From Anaerolineae bacterium (GTDB taxonomy: Bacteria > Chloroflexota > Anaerolineae > 4572-78 > J111), in the NCBI GenBank assembly GCA_023382535.1, contig JAHDWA010000060.1, positions 1-58,136 of the forward strand: a stretch of 58,136 nucleotides of DNA, written 5' to 3'. Both the position numbers and the translations under genes were made by a program. The notes beneath the pieces were generated by a model. It worked only from the letters and a program-made list of their open reading frames with translations. It was not told where the DNA came from and ran no database searches. Positions 7,700-16,343 of the stretch are shown here, in pieces. Each line of letters opens with the position of its first letter. The stretch's first letter is position 1.

Positions 7700-8467
7700 A
7701 TGGTTGTCACATTTCCCATCCTGGAACACGATCCAACAGAAGAAGCGATCATCGAACCCCGGCGGCTGCTCAAACCGCTGGCTGGAATGCCCGAACACGG
7801 CGTTATCTGCTTCTTTCAGGATGTGATTGACCACTTTGTTGCCGCAGGCCAACTGACCCTGCTCAAAAATCTGCGCACCGAGATGGGGGTTCACCCGGTT
7901 TATGCGTTCAGCTATGGCAACCAATCCGTAGCTCTGTTTCAACCGGGGATGGGTGGACCCTTTGCCGCCGTGATGCTGGAAGAGATTATCGCTTTGGGCT
8001 GCCGTAAGTTCATCGCCTGCGGGGGAGCCGGGGTGCTGGACCGGGACATTGCCCTGGGCCACCTGCTTGTTCCTACCTCTGCCATCCGGGATGAGGGGAC
8101 CTCCTATCACTACCTGCCGCCCGCTCGTGAAGTTGCCGCCGACCCGGCCGCAGTGGCGGCAATTGAAACCGTTTTGCAGCAGCACGGGGTGGATTATCTC
8201 CTGACCAAAACCTGGACGACCGACGCCATTTATCGGGAGACCCGGCCCAAAGTGGCCCGGCGCAAAGCCGAAGGCTGCCTGGCGGTGGAGATGGAAGCGG
8301 CGGCGTTGTTTGCCGTCGCCCAATTTCGGGGCGTCCCCCTGGGACAAATCCTTTACGGCGGTGACAATTTGGCCGGTGAGGCCTGGGACAGCCGGGGTTG
8401 GTATAAACATTGGACGATCCGGGAGAAGCTGGTCGCCCTGGCGGCGGAAGCTTGTTTGCTGTTATGA
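7700..8467 (+). CDS. nucleoside phosphorylase (PNP/UDP phosphorylase family)
   Basis: 255 residues, ATG at 7700 after a strong GGAGGTGAG. The family's phosphate- and base-binding segments are visible: LFQPGMGGPFAAVMLEE, CGGAGVLDRDIALGHLLVP, and the ribose/metal segment LAVEMEAAALFAVAQFRG. It should cleave purine nucleosides or uridine with phosphate, giving base and ribose-1-phosphate, in the cytosol as part of salvage. The exact base specificity cannot be read from the sequence. The tight spacing to the M50-like gene suggests an operon. Confidence 0.88.
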   Translation: MVVTFPILEHDPTEEAIIEPRRLLKPLAGMPEHGVICFFQDVIDHFVAAGQLTLLKNLRTEMGVHPVYAFSYGNQSVALFQPGMGGPFAAVMLEEIIALGCRKFIACGGAGVLDRDIALGHLLVPTSAIRDEGTSYHYLPPAREVAADPAAVAAIETVLQQHGVDYLLTKTWTTDAIYRETRPKVARRKAEGCLAVEMEAAALFAVAQFRGVPLGQILYGGDNLAGEAWDSRGWYKHWTIREKLVALAAEACLLL

Positions 8468-8506
8468 GCCTCAAATTGCTAAAAATGAGCAGACTGACTA
8501 AAACCG

Positions 8507-11278
8507 ATGACTGAACCTCTGGCGATGACGGCTTTTCTGCCGCCCCTGCTGGATTTTACCCTGGCCAATGGGCTGCGGGTTATCCTGGCCGAGGATCACA
8601 GCGCGCCCCTGGTGGCTACCAACGTTTTGTACCACGTTGGCGCGGCCAACGATCCCCCGGCTCGTTCTGGTTTTGCTCACCTGCTGGAGCACTTGATGTC
8701 AACCGCCTTCAGCCACGTCAAAGCCGGTGAATTCGACCGGCTGTTGGAGGCGGCCGGCGCGGAAAACAACGCCTGCACCACCCTCGATTATACCGCTTAC
8801 CAGATGATAGCCCCGGCCAACCAACTGCCGCTGCTGCTGTGGCTGGAAGCGGAGCGAATGGGTTTCCCCAAAATCACCCGCTCGGCTTTTAAGACCCAGC
8901 GGCGGGTTGTGATCGAGGAGCTGAAAGAGACGGTGACCAACTCACCCTACGGCGCTTCCGACGAGCGCTTCGACAGCCTGGCCTTCCAGGGATACCCGCC
9001 TTACGAACGCCCGGTGATTGGCACGGTACAGAACCTGACCGCAGCTCGCCTGGATGAATTGCTGGACTTTCAGGCCCGCTACTACCGGCCCAACAACGCT
9101 ACCCTGGTCATTGCCGGCGATCTCGACCCCGGCTTAACCCAGGCCCTGGTTCGGGCCTATTTTGGTGACCTCCCGGCAGGCCCCGCCGTGACGCCGGTCC
9201 TGGCTTATTACCCGCTCCCTGCCCGGTTCCCGGCCACCCGCACCGACCCGACCCATGGCTGCCAGGTTGGAGCGGAAGAGGTCTGGATTGATCCCCTGGT
9301 CGAACTACCTCGCTATGCAGCGACGGTGGTTGGGCCGCGGCGGGGGACAGCGGCTTACTACGCCTTTGACCTGCTGGCTGACATCCTGGGTGGCGGCGAC
9401 AGCAGCCGGACTGAACGGCAGATCGTCCGGCCCGGTCTGGCGGCGGCCGTCTCGGTGAGCACCTCCAATTACCTGGGCGCGAGCAGCCTGGATATCGTCG
9501 CCTACGCTCATGCCGGTCAGCCGGTCGAGCCGGTGGGCCAGGCACTCCGGGCCGAGTTTGACCGGGTGATAGCGGCGGGGGTGACTGAGGCGGAATTGGC
9601 CCGGGTGAAAAAAAAGATCCTGGTGGATACTCTGGCCTCGTTGGGGAATTCGCGGGAGGAGCTGGCCGAACACTTGCAAGAAGCAGCCCTGTTTTTTGGT
9701 GATCCGGGAGCTATCGCGGCGGAGCTGGCTATATACAACGCTGTCACCTTGGCTGACATTCAGCAAGCCGCCCGGACTTATTTGTACGAGCGGCCCATGA
9801 ATGTCCTCCTCACCCTGCCGGCGGGCCGGGCAAGACACTACCCGTACCCGGGCCGGTTCGTCGAGCCGGTCACACCTCCGGCTAGCCCGGTGGACATTCA
9901 GGCGGAGGGCCAAACCCTCCCGGAAAGTACGATTGACCGGACCGTTCCTCCGGCAGCCTTACCCGTGGGGGTGAAGTTTAACCCGTCGTTCGAAAGGTTC
10001 AAGCTGGCGAATGGGCTGAACGTCATCCTGGTTGAGCAGCACCGGCTGCCCCTCCTTGACCTGAAACTCTACCTGACCGGTTCAAATCCCGCCCTCCCGG
10101 CCGAAAAACAGGGACTGGCCGAGTTGGTGGCTGGCCTGCTAACCCGGGGCACAAGTCGGTATTCGGCCGACGAAATTGCCGAACGGATGGAAACTGCCGG
10201 CGGTGGGGTTGACACCGCGGCGGCCCTGGAGTGGCTGATGGTGTCGGTGACCGGCCTGTCTACCGATAAGGACCTGGCTTTTGATCTGTTGGCGGAAATG
10301 GTCTGCCGGCCCGCCTTTCCCCCAGCGGAACTGAATACGCTCAAGGAACAACTGCTAAGTTTCCTGGCCCACGCGGCGGTCGAGCCGGACTATCTGGCTG
10401 ACCGGCAGTTTTGCCGGGTCGCTTTTGGCCGGCATCCCTACAGTCTCAGTCCCCGCCCGGAGATGCTCCAGCAACTGACCCGCCAAGATGTGCTTGAATT
10501 TTATCAGGCTGTCGCCCGGCCGAACAATGCCCTGCTGACGATCGCCGGCGATATGACCACAGACGAAGCCCGCCTCCTGGCTGAACGATTCCTGGCTGAT
10601 TGGCGGCCCGGGGAAACTCCCGACTTTTTGAAATATCCGCCCGCCGCCAGTGGCGACACCGCTGTAATTTACCTGGTTGACCGGCCCGAATCCAGCCAGG
10701 CGACTCTGCAAATGGGCAATCTGGCCCTCCACGCCCGCAGCCCGGACCGCTATGCCCTGGAAGTCGCGAATGCCGTTCTGGGCGGTACCTTTGCTTCCCG
10801 GTTGAATGTGAAGCTGCGTGAAGAAATGGGCGTGACCTACGGGGTCGAGAGCAGCTTTGCCCAACCCTCTGATATCGGTACCTTCCGGGTCTGTACGAAT
10901 GTTGACCCGGACCGGGTGGCGGAAACCATTACGGAAATCCTGGGCGAACTGCACCGTATTCGCACCCAGGCGGTGACCGCCGGGGAACTGGTGGCGGCCC
11001 GGGGTTATCTCGCCGGCAATTTTCTGCGCGAGCTGGAAACCCCGGCTGATCTGGCCGAAGCATTGGCCGAACGTTACCTGACCGGCGTCCCCCTGGAAGA
11101 GCTACAGCGCTACCTGGAACACCTGGAACAAGTGACTGAAGGGGATACCCTGACCGCCGCTGCTCGCTACATTCAGGCCGATCAGGCTGTTATTGTCGTT
11201 GTAGGTGACGCAGCCCGGTTGAAGCCTCAATTGGAAAGGGAGCTGAATCGGGTGGTTGTGGTGCTGAGGGAGAGGTGA
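8507..11278 (+). CDS. M16-family zinc peptidase with two tandem M16 units
   Basis: 923 residues in two homologous halves. The N-terminal half carries the inverted zinc motif HLLEH (58-62) with the downstream glutamates in VVIEELKET (about 136-140) as the third ligand; this half should be catalytic. The second half begins near residue 495 (FERFKLANGLNVILVEQHRL) and lacks HxxEH, as in subunit-fused mitochondrial-processing-peptidase or insulinase-like proteins, where it contributes substrate binding. No signal peptide is evident, so a cytosolic peptide-degrading role is likely. It is 39 bases downstream of the phosphorylase gene. Confidence 0.93.
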   Translation: MTEPLAMTAFLPPLLDFTLANGLRVILAEDHSAPLVATNVLYHVGAANDPPARSGFAHLLEHLMSTAFSHVKAGEFDRLLEAAGAENNACTTLDYTAYQMIAPANQLPLLLWLEAERMGFPKITRSAFKTQRRVVIEELKETVTNSPYGASDERFDSLAFQGYPPYERPVIGTVQNLTAARLDELLDFQARYYRPNNATLVIAGDLDPGLTQALVRAYFGDLPAGPAVTPVLAYYPLPARFPATRTDPTHGCQVGAEEVWIDPLVELPRYAATVVGPRRGTAAYYAFDLLADILGGGDSSRTERQIVRPGLAAAVSVSTSNYLGASSLDIVAYAHAGQPVEPVGQALRAEFDRVIAAGVTEAELARVKKKILVDTLASLGNSREELAEHLQEAALFFGDPGAIAAELAIYNAVTLADIQQAARTYLYERPMNVLLTLPAGRARHYPYPGRFVEPVTPPASPVDIQAEGQTLPESTIDRTVPPAALPVGVKFNPSFERFKLANGLNVILVEQHRLPLLDLKLYLTGSNPALPAEKQGLAELVAGLLTRGTSRYSADEIAERMETAGGGVDTAAALEWLMVSVTGLSTDKDLAFDLLAEMVCRPAFPPAELNTLKEQLLSFLAHAAVEPDYLADRQFCRVAFGRHPYSLSPRPEMLQQLTRQDVLEFYQAVARPNNALLTIAGDMTTDEARLLAERFLADWRPGETPDFLKYPPAASGDTAVIYLVDRPESSQATLQMGNLALHARSPDRYALEVANAVLGGTFASRLNVKLREEMGVTYGVESSFAQPSDIGTFRVCTNVDPDRVAETITEILGELHRIRTQAVTAGELVAARGYLAGNFLRELETPADLAEALAERYLTGVPLEELQRYLEHLEQVTEGDTLTAAARYIQADQAVIVVVGDAARLKPQLERELNRVVVVLRER

Positions 11279-11288
11279 AGCTCTATGT

Positions 11289-12644
11289 TTATACCTCAAG
11301 GACCACATTGCCCATAACCCGGCCTTTTTCAACCAGGTCGTGGGCCTCGACGGTTTGCGCCAGCGGCAGGCGGGCGGCAATATTGTGGCTCAACTGGTTG
11401 CCGGCCAATAGCAGGGATAGATCGGCGATGGCGCGTTCGCGCACCTCAGTTTCCAGGCTATACACGATGAAGAAATTCAACCAAACTCCCTTCCGAATCG
11501 CCGGAGAAAAGGGCACACCGATGTCTGAAGCGCCACTGCCATAAGCAATCACTTCACCGTTGGGGCGTAACACCTCAAGATCGGTCTTGATATTGGCGGC
11601 CAGGTCCACCTCGATAATCCGATCAACGCCCTGACCGGCTGTGGCAGCCTCAACAGCGGTCAGCAGGTTCTCGGTCCTGTAATTCAAGACAATCTCCGCG
11701 CCCGCGTCCTGAGCCAGGGTCGCTTTCTCCGGTCCACTCACGGTAGCGATGATCTGCCTGGCCCCTTTAAGCCTGGCCAGTTGGATGGCATAATGGCCGA
11801 CCGCCCCGGCGCCCCCAGCTACAAGAACCCGCTTGCCGGCCACACCCCCACCTACTGTGACCGCGTGGTAAGCGGTCAAGGCCGGAATGCCCAGGCAAGC
11901 CCCGGCGGCGAGATCAACATCTTCGGGCAGCAAAACGGCCTGGTCAGACGGCAGCACGACGTATTGAGCCGCCGTACCGAAAGGGCGGTTCCAGGCGGCA
12001 TTCCAGAGCCAAACGCGCTCCCCGGTCCGGCTGGAGGGAACACCCGGTCCCACCTGGTCAATCACCCCTGCGCCATCGCTGTGAGGAATGATACGCGGAA
12101 ACGGCAGGGTCTTGGTCCGCAGGCCGGCCCGCGTTTTGACATCGGACGGGTTCACTCCCGACCAGGCCACTTTCACCCGAACTTCGCCCGGACCGGGCAG
12201 AGGGGTTGGCAGTTCACCCAGCTTCAGAACCTCGCTCGCCGGGCCTGTTTGTTCATAATAGATGGCTTGCATAAATCCTCCTTCTTTAACCAGGGTCCCC
12301 TGATGAAAGACCATTTGCCAGCGACCGTCCATCCATTTCCAAATCGAGCTTCGCCGGGAATAGGTGGGTGGCTCGTTCGACCCGCTATACCGGACAACCT
12401 GATAAGTGGCTAAAATGACGTCCGGAGCCAACGCTGATACTTTAAACTCCAGGAGTGATCTTTGGATTGGAGACTCCTGCTGCAACCCCTCGATCATCTG
12501 CTGCTTATTGAAAACCCGCCCGGAGCTGCCGACCTCCACAAAATCGTCGGCGAGCAAAGCCGCGACCTCTTTTGCCGACCGGCGCACTTCAGGTTGCAGC
12601 AACCGTTCTTCTAAAGAACGGATTAGCTGAGCGTCGGCATTCAT
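11289..12644 (-). CDS. DUF4440/SnoaL-like domain fused to a zinc-less quinone oxidoreductase (MDR)
   Basis: From ATG 12644 (MNADAQLIRSLEERLLQ) an NTF2-like DUF4440 domain of about 120 residues ends in WQMVFHQGT. It runs in frame into a complete medium-chain reductase starting MQAIYYEQTGPASEVL, with the NADPH fold GAGAVGHYAIQLARLKGA. Zinc-ligand cysteines are absent, so it is a quinone/enone reductase type. At the junction a near-perfect ribosome-binding site (complement of 12278-12282) sits 5 bases before the reductase ATG (12272). The reductase is therefore probably also translated alone (327 residues), and the fusion may result from a frame change that removed the DUF4440 stop. Confidence 0.85.
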   Translation of the reverse strand: MNADAQLIRSLEERLLQPEVRRSAKEVAALLADDFVEVGSSGRVFNKQQMIEGLQQESPIQRSLLEFKVSALAPDVILATYQVVRYSGSNEPPTYSRRSSIWKWMDGRWQMVFHQGTLVKEGGFMQAIYYEQTGPASEVLKLGELPTPLPGPGEVRVKVAWSGVNPSDVKTRAGLRTKTLPFPRIIPHSDGAGVIDQVGPGVPSSRTGERVWLWNAAWNRPFGTAAQYVVLPSDQAVLLPEDVDLAAGACLGIPALTAYHAVTVGGGVAGKRVLVAGGAGAVGHYAIQLARLKGARQIIATVSGPEKATLAQDAGAEIVLNYRTENLLTAVEAATAGQGVDRIIEVDLAANIKTDLEVLRPNGEVIAYGSGASDIGVPFSPAIRKGVWLNFFIVYSLETEVRERAIADLSLLLAGNQLSHNIAARLPLAQTVEAHDLVEKGRVMGNVVLEV

Positions 12645-12645
12645 G

Positions 12646-13218
12646 TCAGGCTGCCTTCTTGCTGACAAGCCGGCTGCGAACTTTCATCAGCGCAAATCCC
12701 AATAGATTTAACCCCCGCCATTGCTCCGGATTGGCTGCCTTCGGGTTATCTTCGGCCAAGCCGATCCCCCACATCCGATCCACCGGACTGGCTTCCACCA
12801 GGACCCGCTGGCCTGTAGTCAACAAAAACTGCTTGAGCTCGGCATTTTGACCGAACTTAGCTTCATTGCCCCGCACCACGATTTCAAAGCGGTGTTCTAC
12901 CCACTTGGCTTCATCAAATCCCTTGGCCTCTCGTCCCAGTTTCTTCGCCACCTCGGGGTGAGAGGCGCTTAATATTTTCTCCGCCGTAAGCTCATCGCCA
13001 AACAAGCGGGCTTCCTCGGCCATCATATAATGTTCAGCCGTGGGATAGAGGATACCGTTGACTTCAAATGAAGACACCCACCATTGACTGAGACACTGTT
13101 TGCCAATTTGACCATCCGGTCGAGGGTGATGTCCCCAAAAGCACAGATACTTGGGGTGGAAGCCCTCGACGATGGCGGCGATTAAGGCTTCTGTGCTGTA
13201 AATGTTATCCTCATTCAT
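12646..13218 (-). CDS. NADAR-family (YbiA-like) protein
   Basis: 190 residues from ATG 13218 (MNEDNIYSTEAL). Family hallmarks: LCFWGHHPRPDG, LSQWWVSSFEVNGILYPTAEHYMMAEEA, and DRMWGIGL near the end. YbiA-type members hydrolyse the N-glycosidic bond of early riboflavin intermediates, and others act on ADP-ribose-like substrates. Its stop is next to the start of the DUF4440-reductase gene, implying co-transcription. It acts as a cytosolic enzyme; the substrate here is not determinable. Confidence 0.9.
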   Translation of the reverse strand: MNEDNIYSTEALIAAIVEGFHPKYLCFWGHHPRPDGQIGKQCLSQWWVSSFEVNGILYPTAEHYMMAEEARLFGDELTAEKILSASHPEVAKKLGREAKGFDEAKWVEHRFEIVVRGNEAKFGQNAELKQFLLTTGQRVLVEASPVDRMWGIGLAEDNPKAANPEQWRGLNLLGFALMKVRSRLVSKKAA

Positions 13219-13535
13219 CCTTGATAGCCTCAAATAAAGTTGGAAGAGCAAGCCACAGTAGCTCTTTTTTCTGGTCTGTATTTTGGTATCCTTGAGACTC
13301 CAACCGCCACATTACCCGCAGTTCCAATCTATTCGACCAAGTCGGAGGCCGGGTCCGGCGCGACTGCGGACAATTCAGGCAAGGAGCCAGAAGGGCTCAA
13401 GGGGACTTTTTTAGCAGAAATCAGTCCTATTGTCACTCCGAACAGTCTGTGTACCTGGGAACGATATTGCTGCTTATAGCGAAGTTTCGGGACCAGGAAT
13501 GAGGTCAGGGTTTGAAATAAATAAACGAGGTAACT

Positions 13536-13739
13536 TTATTCTTTATATTCCAGAATGTCTCCCGGCTGACACTCTAAAGCTCTACAAAGCGCATCCAAAG
13601 TTGATAAACGAATGGCTTTTGCTTTCTCGTTTTTTAGGATGGAAAGATTAGCCATGGTAATGCCAACTTTCTCGGCGAGTTCGGTCACGCTCATTTTTCG
13701 CTTCGCCAACATGACGTCGATGTTAATGATGATTGCCAT
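13536..13739 (-). CDS. small XRE/Cro-type HTH regulator (YozG-like)
   Basis: 67 residues, essentially one helix-turn-helix: MLAKRKMSVTELAEKVGITM, with the recognition helix ANLSILKNEKAKAIRLSTL and the tail RALECQPGDILEYKE typical of YozG regulators. It follows the DUF2975 membrane gene by 10 bases on the same strand, a widely conserved pair. The regulator presumably controls its own operon. Confidence 0.92.
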   Translation of the reverse strand: MAIIINIDVMLAKRKMSVTELAEKVGITMANLSILKNEKAKAIRLSTLDALCRALECQPGDILEYKE

Positions 13740-13749
13740 AATGGTCTCG

Positions 13750-14235
13750 TTATATCGTTAAGTCGTTCTCGGATTTTATATCCACGGCATTTTGCAAAAT
13801 CCGTTCAAACATGGCCGCCGCGGTAGCGACGACGAGCGAAGGGAAAGTAATGAGGACGCCCATAAAAACCGGGGCTCCAGGATTGTCACTGTCACGGTTG
13901 TTCATCAACATAATGAAGATTTCCTCTGCCACAACAAAACCAATGATAGCTAGGGCGCAATATTTTATCGTCCGCAGAGCTTTCACGACTTCCGGTGAGA
14001 ATACCTTATTTTGTCCGACATATCCCAACACCTTGAAGGCTTGATAGAGGGCAATGAAGAACGGAATGGAGCCGGCATACACAAGCGCCAGAAATGGATC
14101 GTTGAAGTATATTTCGAAGTTCGTGGCGTGCGCGTTCACGCCTTCGATTTGAGGTTCCCAAAGTAGGAGCGCAAGAGCGCCAATGCCGATGAGGACAATG
14201 ACAATCTGAAGAAATATTGTTGAGCTTCGCTTCAT
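13750..14235 (-). CDS. DUF2975 four-helix membrane protein
   Basis: 161 residues from ATG 14235 (MKRSSTIFLQIV), chosen because GAGGTG lies 6 bases upstream. Four hydrophobic helices are visible: IVIVLIGIGALALLLW, PFLALVYAGSIPFFIALYQA, YCALAIIGFVVAEEIFIML and VLITFPSLVVATAAAMFER. The family is regularly paired with a YozG-type HTH gene, as here; its function is unknown but it may anchor or sense for the regulator. A strong promoter lies directly upstream. Confidence 0.88.
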   Translation of the reverse strand: MKRSSTIFLQIVIVLIGIGALALLLWEPQIEGVNAHATNFEIYFNDPFLALVYAGSIPFFIALYQAFKVLGYVGQNKVFSPEVVKALRTIKYCALAIIGFVVAEEIFIMLMNNRDSDNPGAPVFMGVLITFPSLVVATAAAMFERILQNAVDIKSENDLTI

Positions 14236-14267
14236 AAATAACACCTCAGTCAGGATTAGATAATGAT

Positions 14268-14296
14268 ATTCTAACAGGTTATTTATCGAATGTCAA
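14268..14296 (-). promoter_or_regulatory. sigma70-type promoter of the DUF2975/XRE operon
   Basis: On the minus strand TTGACA (14291-14296) and TAGAAT (14268-14273) are separated by exactly 17 bases. A CGATA pentamer occurs twice around the -35 box (14 bases apart) and could be a site for the HTH protein. The operon start codon follows 33 bases after the -10 box. Confidence 0.75.
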
Positions 14297-14389
14297 TATA
14301 TATCTATCGTTTTACAATCATATTTCTTTGACCCCCCATTTTCTCTCATCTTCTTTTGGAGCCACATGACCCAAAATAACTGAGGTAAG

Positions 14390-14541
14390 CTATTCCTCTC
14401 CCTCCTGTTCCAGCAAGGGGTTGTTCTGATAAACATCAGTCAACTCCCGCCCCCAGCTATGGTTAGGGCCGAAATCACCAGCTTGACTGTTCTTTTTGCC
14501 TGATCCGTTTTCAAATTCAAATGGAGTTGCCTGGGCAAAAT
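14390..14541 (-). pseudogene. C-terminal remnant of an unidentified gene
   Basis: An open minus-strand frame without a start codon directly follows the DUF4256 stop and reads NFAQATPFEFENGSGKKN, then FGPNHSWGRELTDVYQNNPL, to a TAG at 14390-14392. Composition looks protein-like, but the family is not recognised. It is probably the tail of a gene cut off by arrival of the DUF4256 gene. Confidence 0.4.
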
Positions 14542-15135
14542 TCAGACCCTGAGCGAGCCACGGAACCCTCTGGCGGCATAATAGGATTCTGCGCTGTTGT
14601 GATACACAAAGACCGTGTCGTAGCGGCGATCACAAAAAAGGGCGCCGCCAAGTTTTCTAATAGGAGCCGGTGTTTTCACCCAGCTCGATGTTTTTAAATC
14701 GAAGTTGCCCAGTTGCTGCAGCGCTCGATATTGTTCTTCCGTTAAAAGCTCAATGCCCATCGCCGCGGCCAGATCAAGAGCGTTATTTTCTGGTTTATGT
14801 TCTTTCCTTGACTCCAGCGCTTCCCGGTCGTAACAAAGACTTCGGCGGCCTTTAGGGCTTTCGGCTGAACAATCATAAAAAATGTATTCGCCCGTCTTTT
14901 CATCATAACCTACAACATCCGGTTCACCACCACTTCTCTCCATTTCATTGAGCGACCCCAGTTTTTCAGGCTGAGCTTCCAGCTTTGCTTGTACTTTCGC
15001 CCATTGGAGCCCTTCATGGCGGTTCATGTTTTTCTCAAAACGGGCTTTCAATGTGCTGAGTAGTTCTTCTCGCCCTGTTGCGTTCATATCTTTTGTTTGT
15101 TGCATCTCTGTCTTTGCCTTTCTGCTCTGTTTCAT
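14542..15135 (-). CDS. DUF4256 domain protein
   Basis: 197 residues, cytosolic. The family pattern is clear: LLSTLKARFEKNMNRHEGL, then GGEPDVVGYDEKTGEYIFYD, the block CYDREALESRKEHKPENNAL, and VFVYHNSAESYYAARGFRGS at the end. The function is unknown; these are single-domain proteins found in scattered mobile contexts. The ATG at 15135 is the longest start; Met codons 11 and 17 codons in are alternatives. Possible integron core sites lie about 80-120 bases upstream. Confidence 0.85.
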   Translation of the reverse strand: MKQSRKAKTEMQQTKDMNATGREELLSTLKARFEKNMNRHEGLQWAKVQAKLEAQPEKLGSLNEMERSGGEPDVVGYDEKTGEYIFYDCSAESPKGRRSLCYDREALESRKEHKPENNALDLAAAMGIELLTEEQYRALQQLGNFDLKTSSWVKTPAPIRKLGGALFCDRRYDTVFVYHNSAESYYAARGFRGSLRV

Positions 15136-15216
15136 TGGGCCTCGCCTGCTTACGGCTTGTTCTCTTGCTTCACGACCACCACAAACATAAATCCGAGCGT
15201 TCTATTCAACAGTCGC

Positions 15217-15258
15217 GTTAGACAACATCGACACTCACAGCTTTCTCTGGCGCCTAAC
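15217..15258. other. paired integron-core-like sites (GTTAGAC ... GCCTAAC)
   Basis: GTTAGAC (15217-15223) fits GTTRRRY and GCCTAAC (15252-15258) fits RYYYAAC, 28 bases apart. Flanking sequences (TATTCAACAGTCGC before, GACCAGATTCATCAGCAG after) resemble attC half-sites. The two could be the joined ends of successive attC sites left after loss of a cassette. The rest of 15136-15576 shows no gene. Confidence 0.35.
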
Positions 15259-15576
15259 GACCAGATTCATCAGCAGGACCGACGTAGGTTCTGACGTCGA
15301 GATTCACCCGCCCGTTTCCACAACACTGCGAAGGTAATCTCGCAGCCTCGTCGTCCACAACCAGTTTGTAACAAAATCGAGACCAGGGCGCTTTCGTGGC
15401 CGTTCTAGGAACGGCCACTCCAGAGCCTCGGGCCGTTAGCGTAAACGACCTCGCGCGAAGCGGTCAACCCCAACGGCTTGTTCAGCAGCCGTTCATGATC
15501 CTCCTGGCGATCAAGGCAGTTACCGAGCGTCATCAGCCAGGTCTATCAATCTTTCTCCTGAGCAATGGCAGGCTGG

Positions 15577-15880
15577 TCAATTATCCATAACCATCTGCCG
15601 TCGGGCGATCTCGGCGGTGACGGTTCCATTGACTAAGCGCGACGAAGTCAGGGCCAAATCTCCCTGGCGCAAAGCTGGACGCTGTTTTCCTGCCACGAAC
15701 GTCGGTTGCTCGGCCAGCAACCTGGCATGGTGGGGCATAATCGAGCGCCTCCCAGCGATGTTTGGAGGCGGCACAGTCAATCATCTCCAGCACAAAGGCG
15801 TGCTGCTCGCCAAACGTGTGCTGGCTCCAGGCGAAGTCATCAATGTCGAAGCCCACCCTACCAGGACCAAAGATGGACTT
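15577..15880 (-). pseudogene. frameshifted small gene, family not recognised
   Basis: One minus-strand frame reads GFDIDDFAWSQHTFGEQHAF, then ASKHRWEALDY. The coding signal then jumps frame to HHARLLAEQPTFVAGKQRPA and a segment ending ARRQMVMDN at 15577. The combined product would be about 100 residues, so a single indel near 15740 has split it. It follows the DUF2200 gene immediately on the same strand. No function is assigned. Confidence 0.45.
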
Positions 15881-16229
15881 ATCGCCGCAGAATCTTCTCC
15901 ATCTTTTTTCCTTTGGCGAGCTCATCAACCAGCTTGTCCAAGTAGCGTATTTTTTGCATCAGCGGATCTTCGATTTCTTCCACGCGAACCCCACACACGA
16001 CGCCTTTGATCAGCGAACTATTGGGATGAATGGCTGGCGCTTGAGCAAAAAAGGTTTCAAAATCGTTTTCCTGTTCGATTTGCCGCTGTAATCCCGCTTG
16101 GCTATAGCCAGTCAACCAGCAGATGATTTGGTCAACTTCTTCTTTCGTACGATTTTTACGTTCCGCTTTTTGAACATAGAGCGGATATACGCCTGCAAAT
16201 TTTGTCGCGAAAATGTGATGTTTAGGCAT
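15879..16229 (-). CDS. DUF2200 domain protein
   Basis: 116 residues from ATG 16229 ([18 protein letters not shown]), chosen because GGAGG lies 7 bases upstream. An ATG two codons earlier would sit too close to it. Diagnostic blocks are [28 protein letters not shown] and [21 protein letters not shown] small cytosolic protein of unknown function, typical of the stand-alone gene pool in this window. Confidence 0.88.
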   Translation of the reverse strand: MPKHHIFATKFAGVYPLYVQKAERKNRTKEEVDQIICWLTGYSQAGLQRQIEQENDFETFFAQAPAIHPNSSLIKGVVCGVRVEEIEDPLMQKIRYLDKLVDELAKGKKMEKILRR

Positions 16230-16343
16230 TGTCATTCCTCCGGTGGCTCGAGGCCCGATACGCATGCTGTCTTCAGAGCGCTAACACTCGGCATCAGCGG
16301 CGGCGAGGAGCACCGTCCCCTGTATGCCGTAACGACGCGGCCA

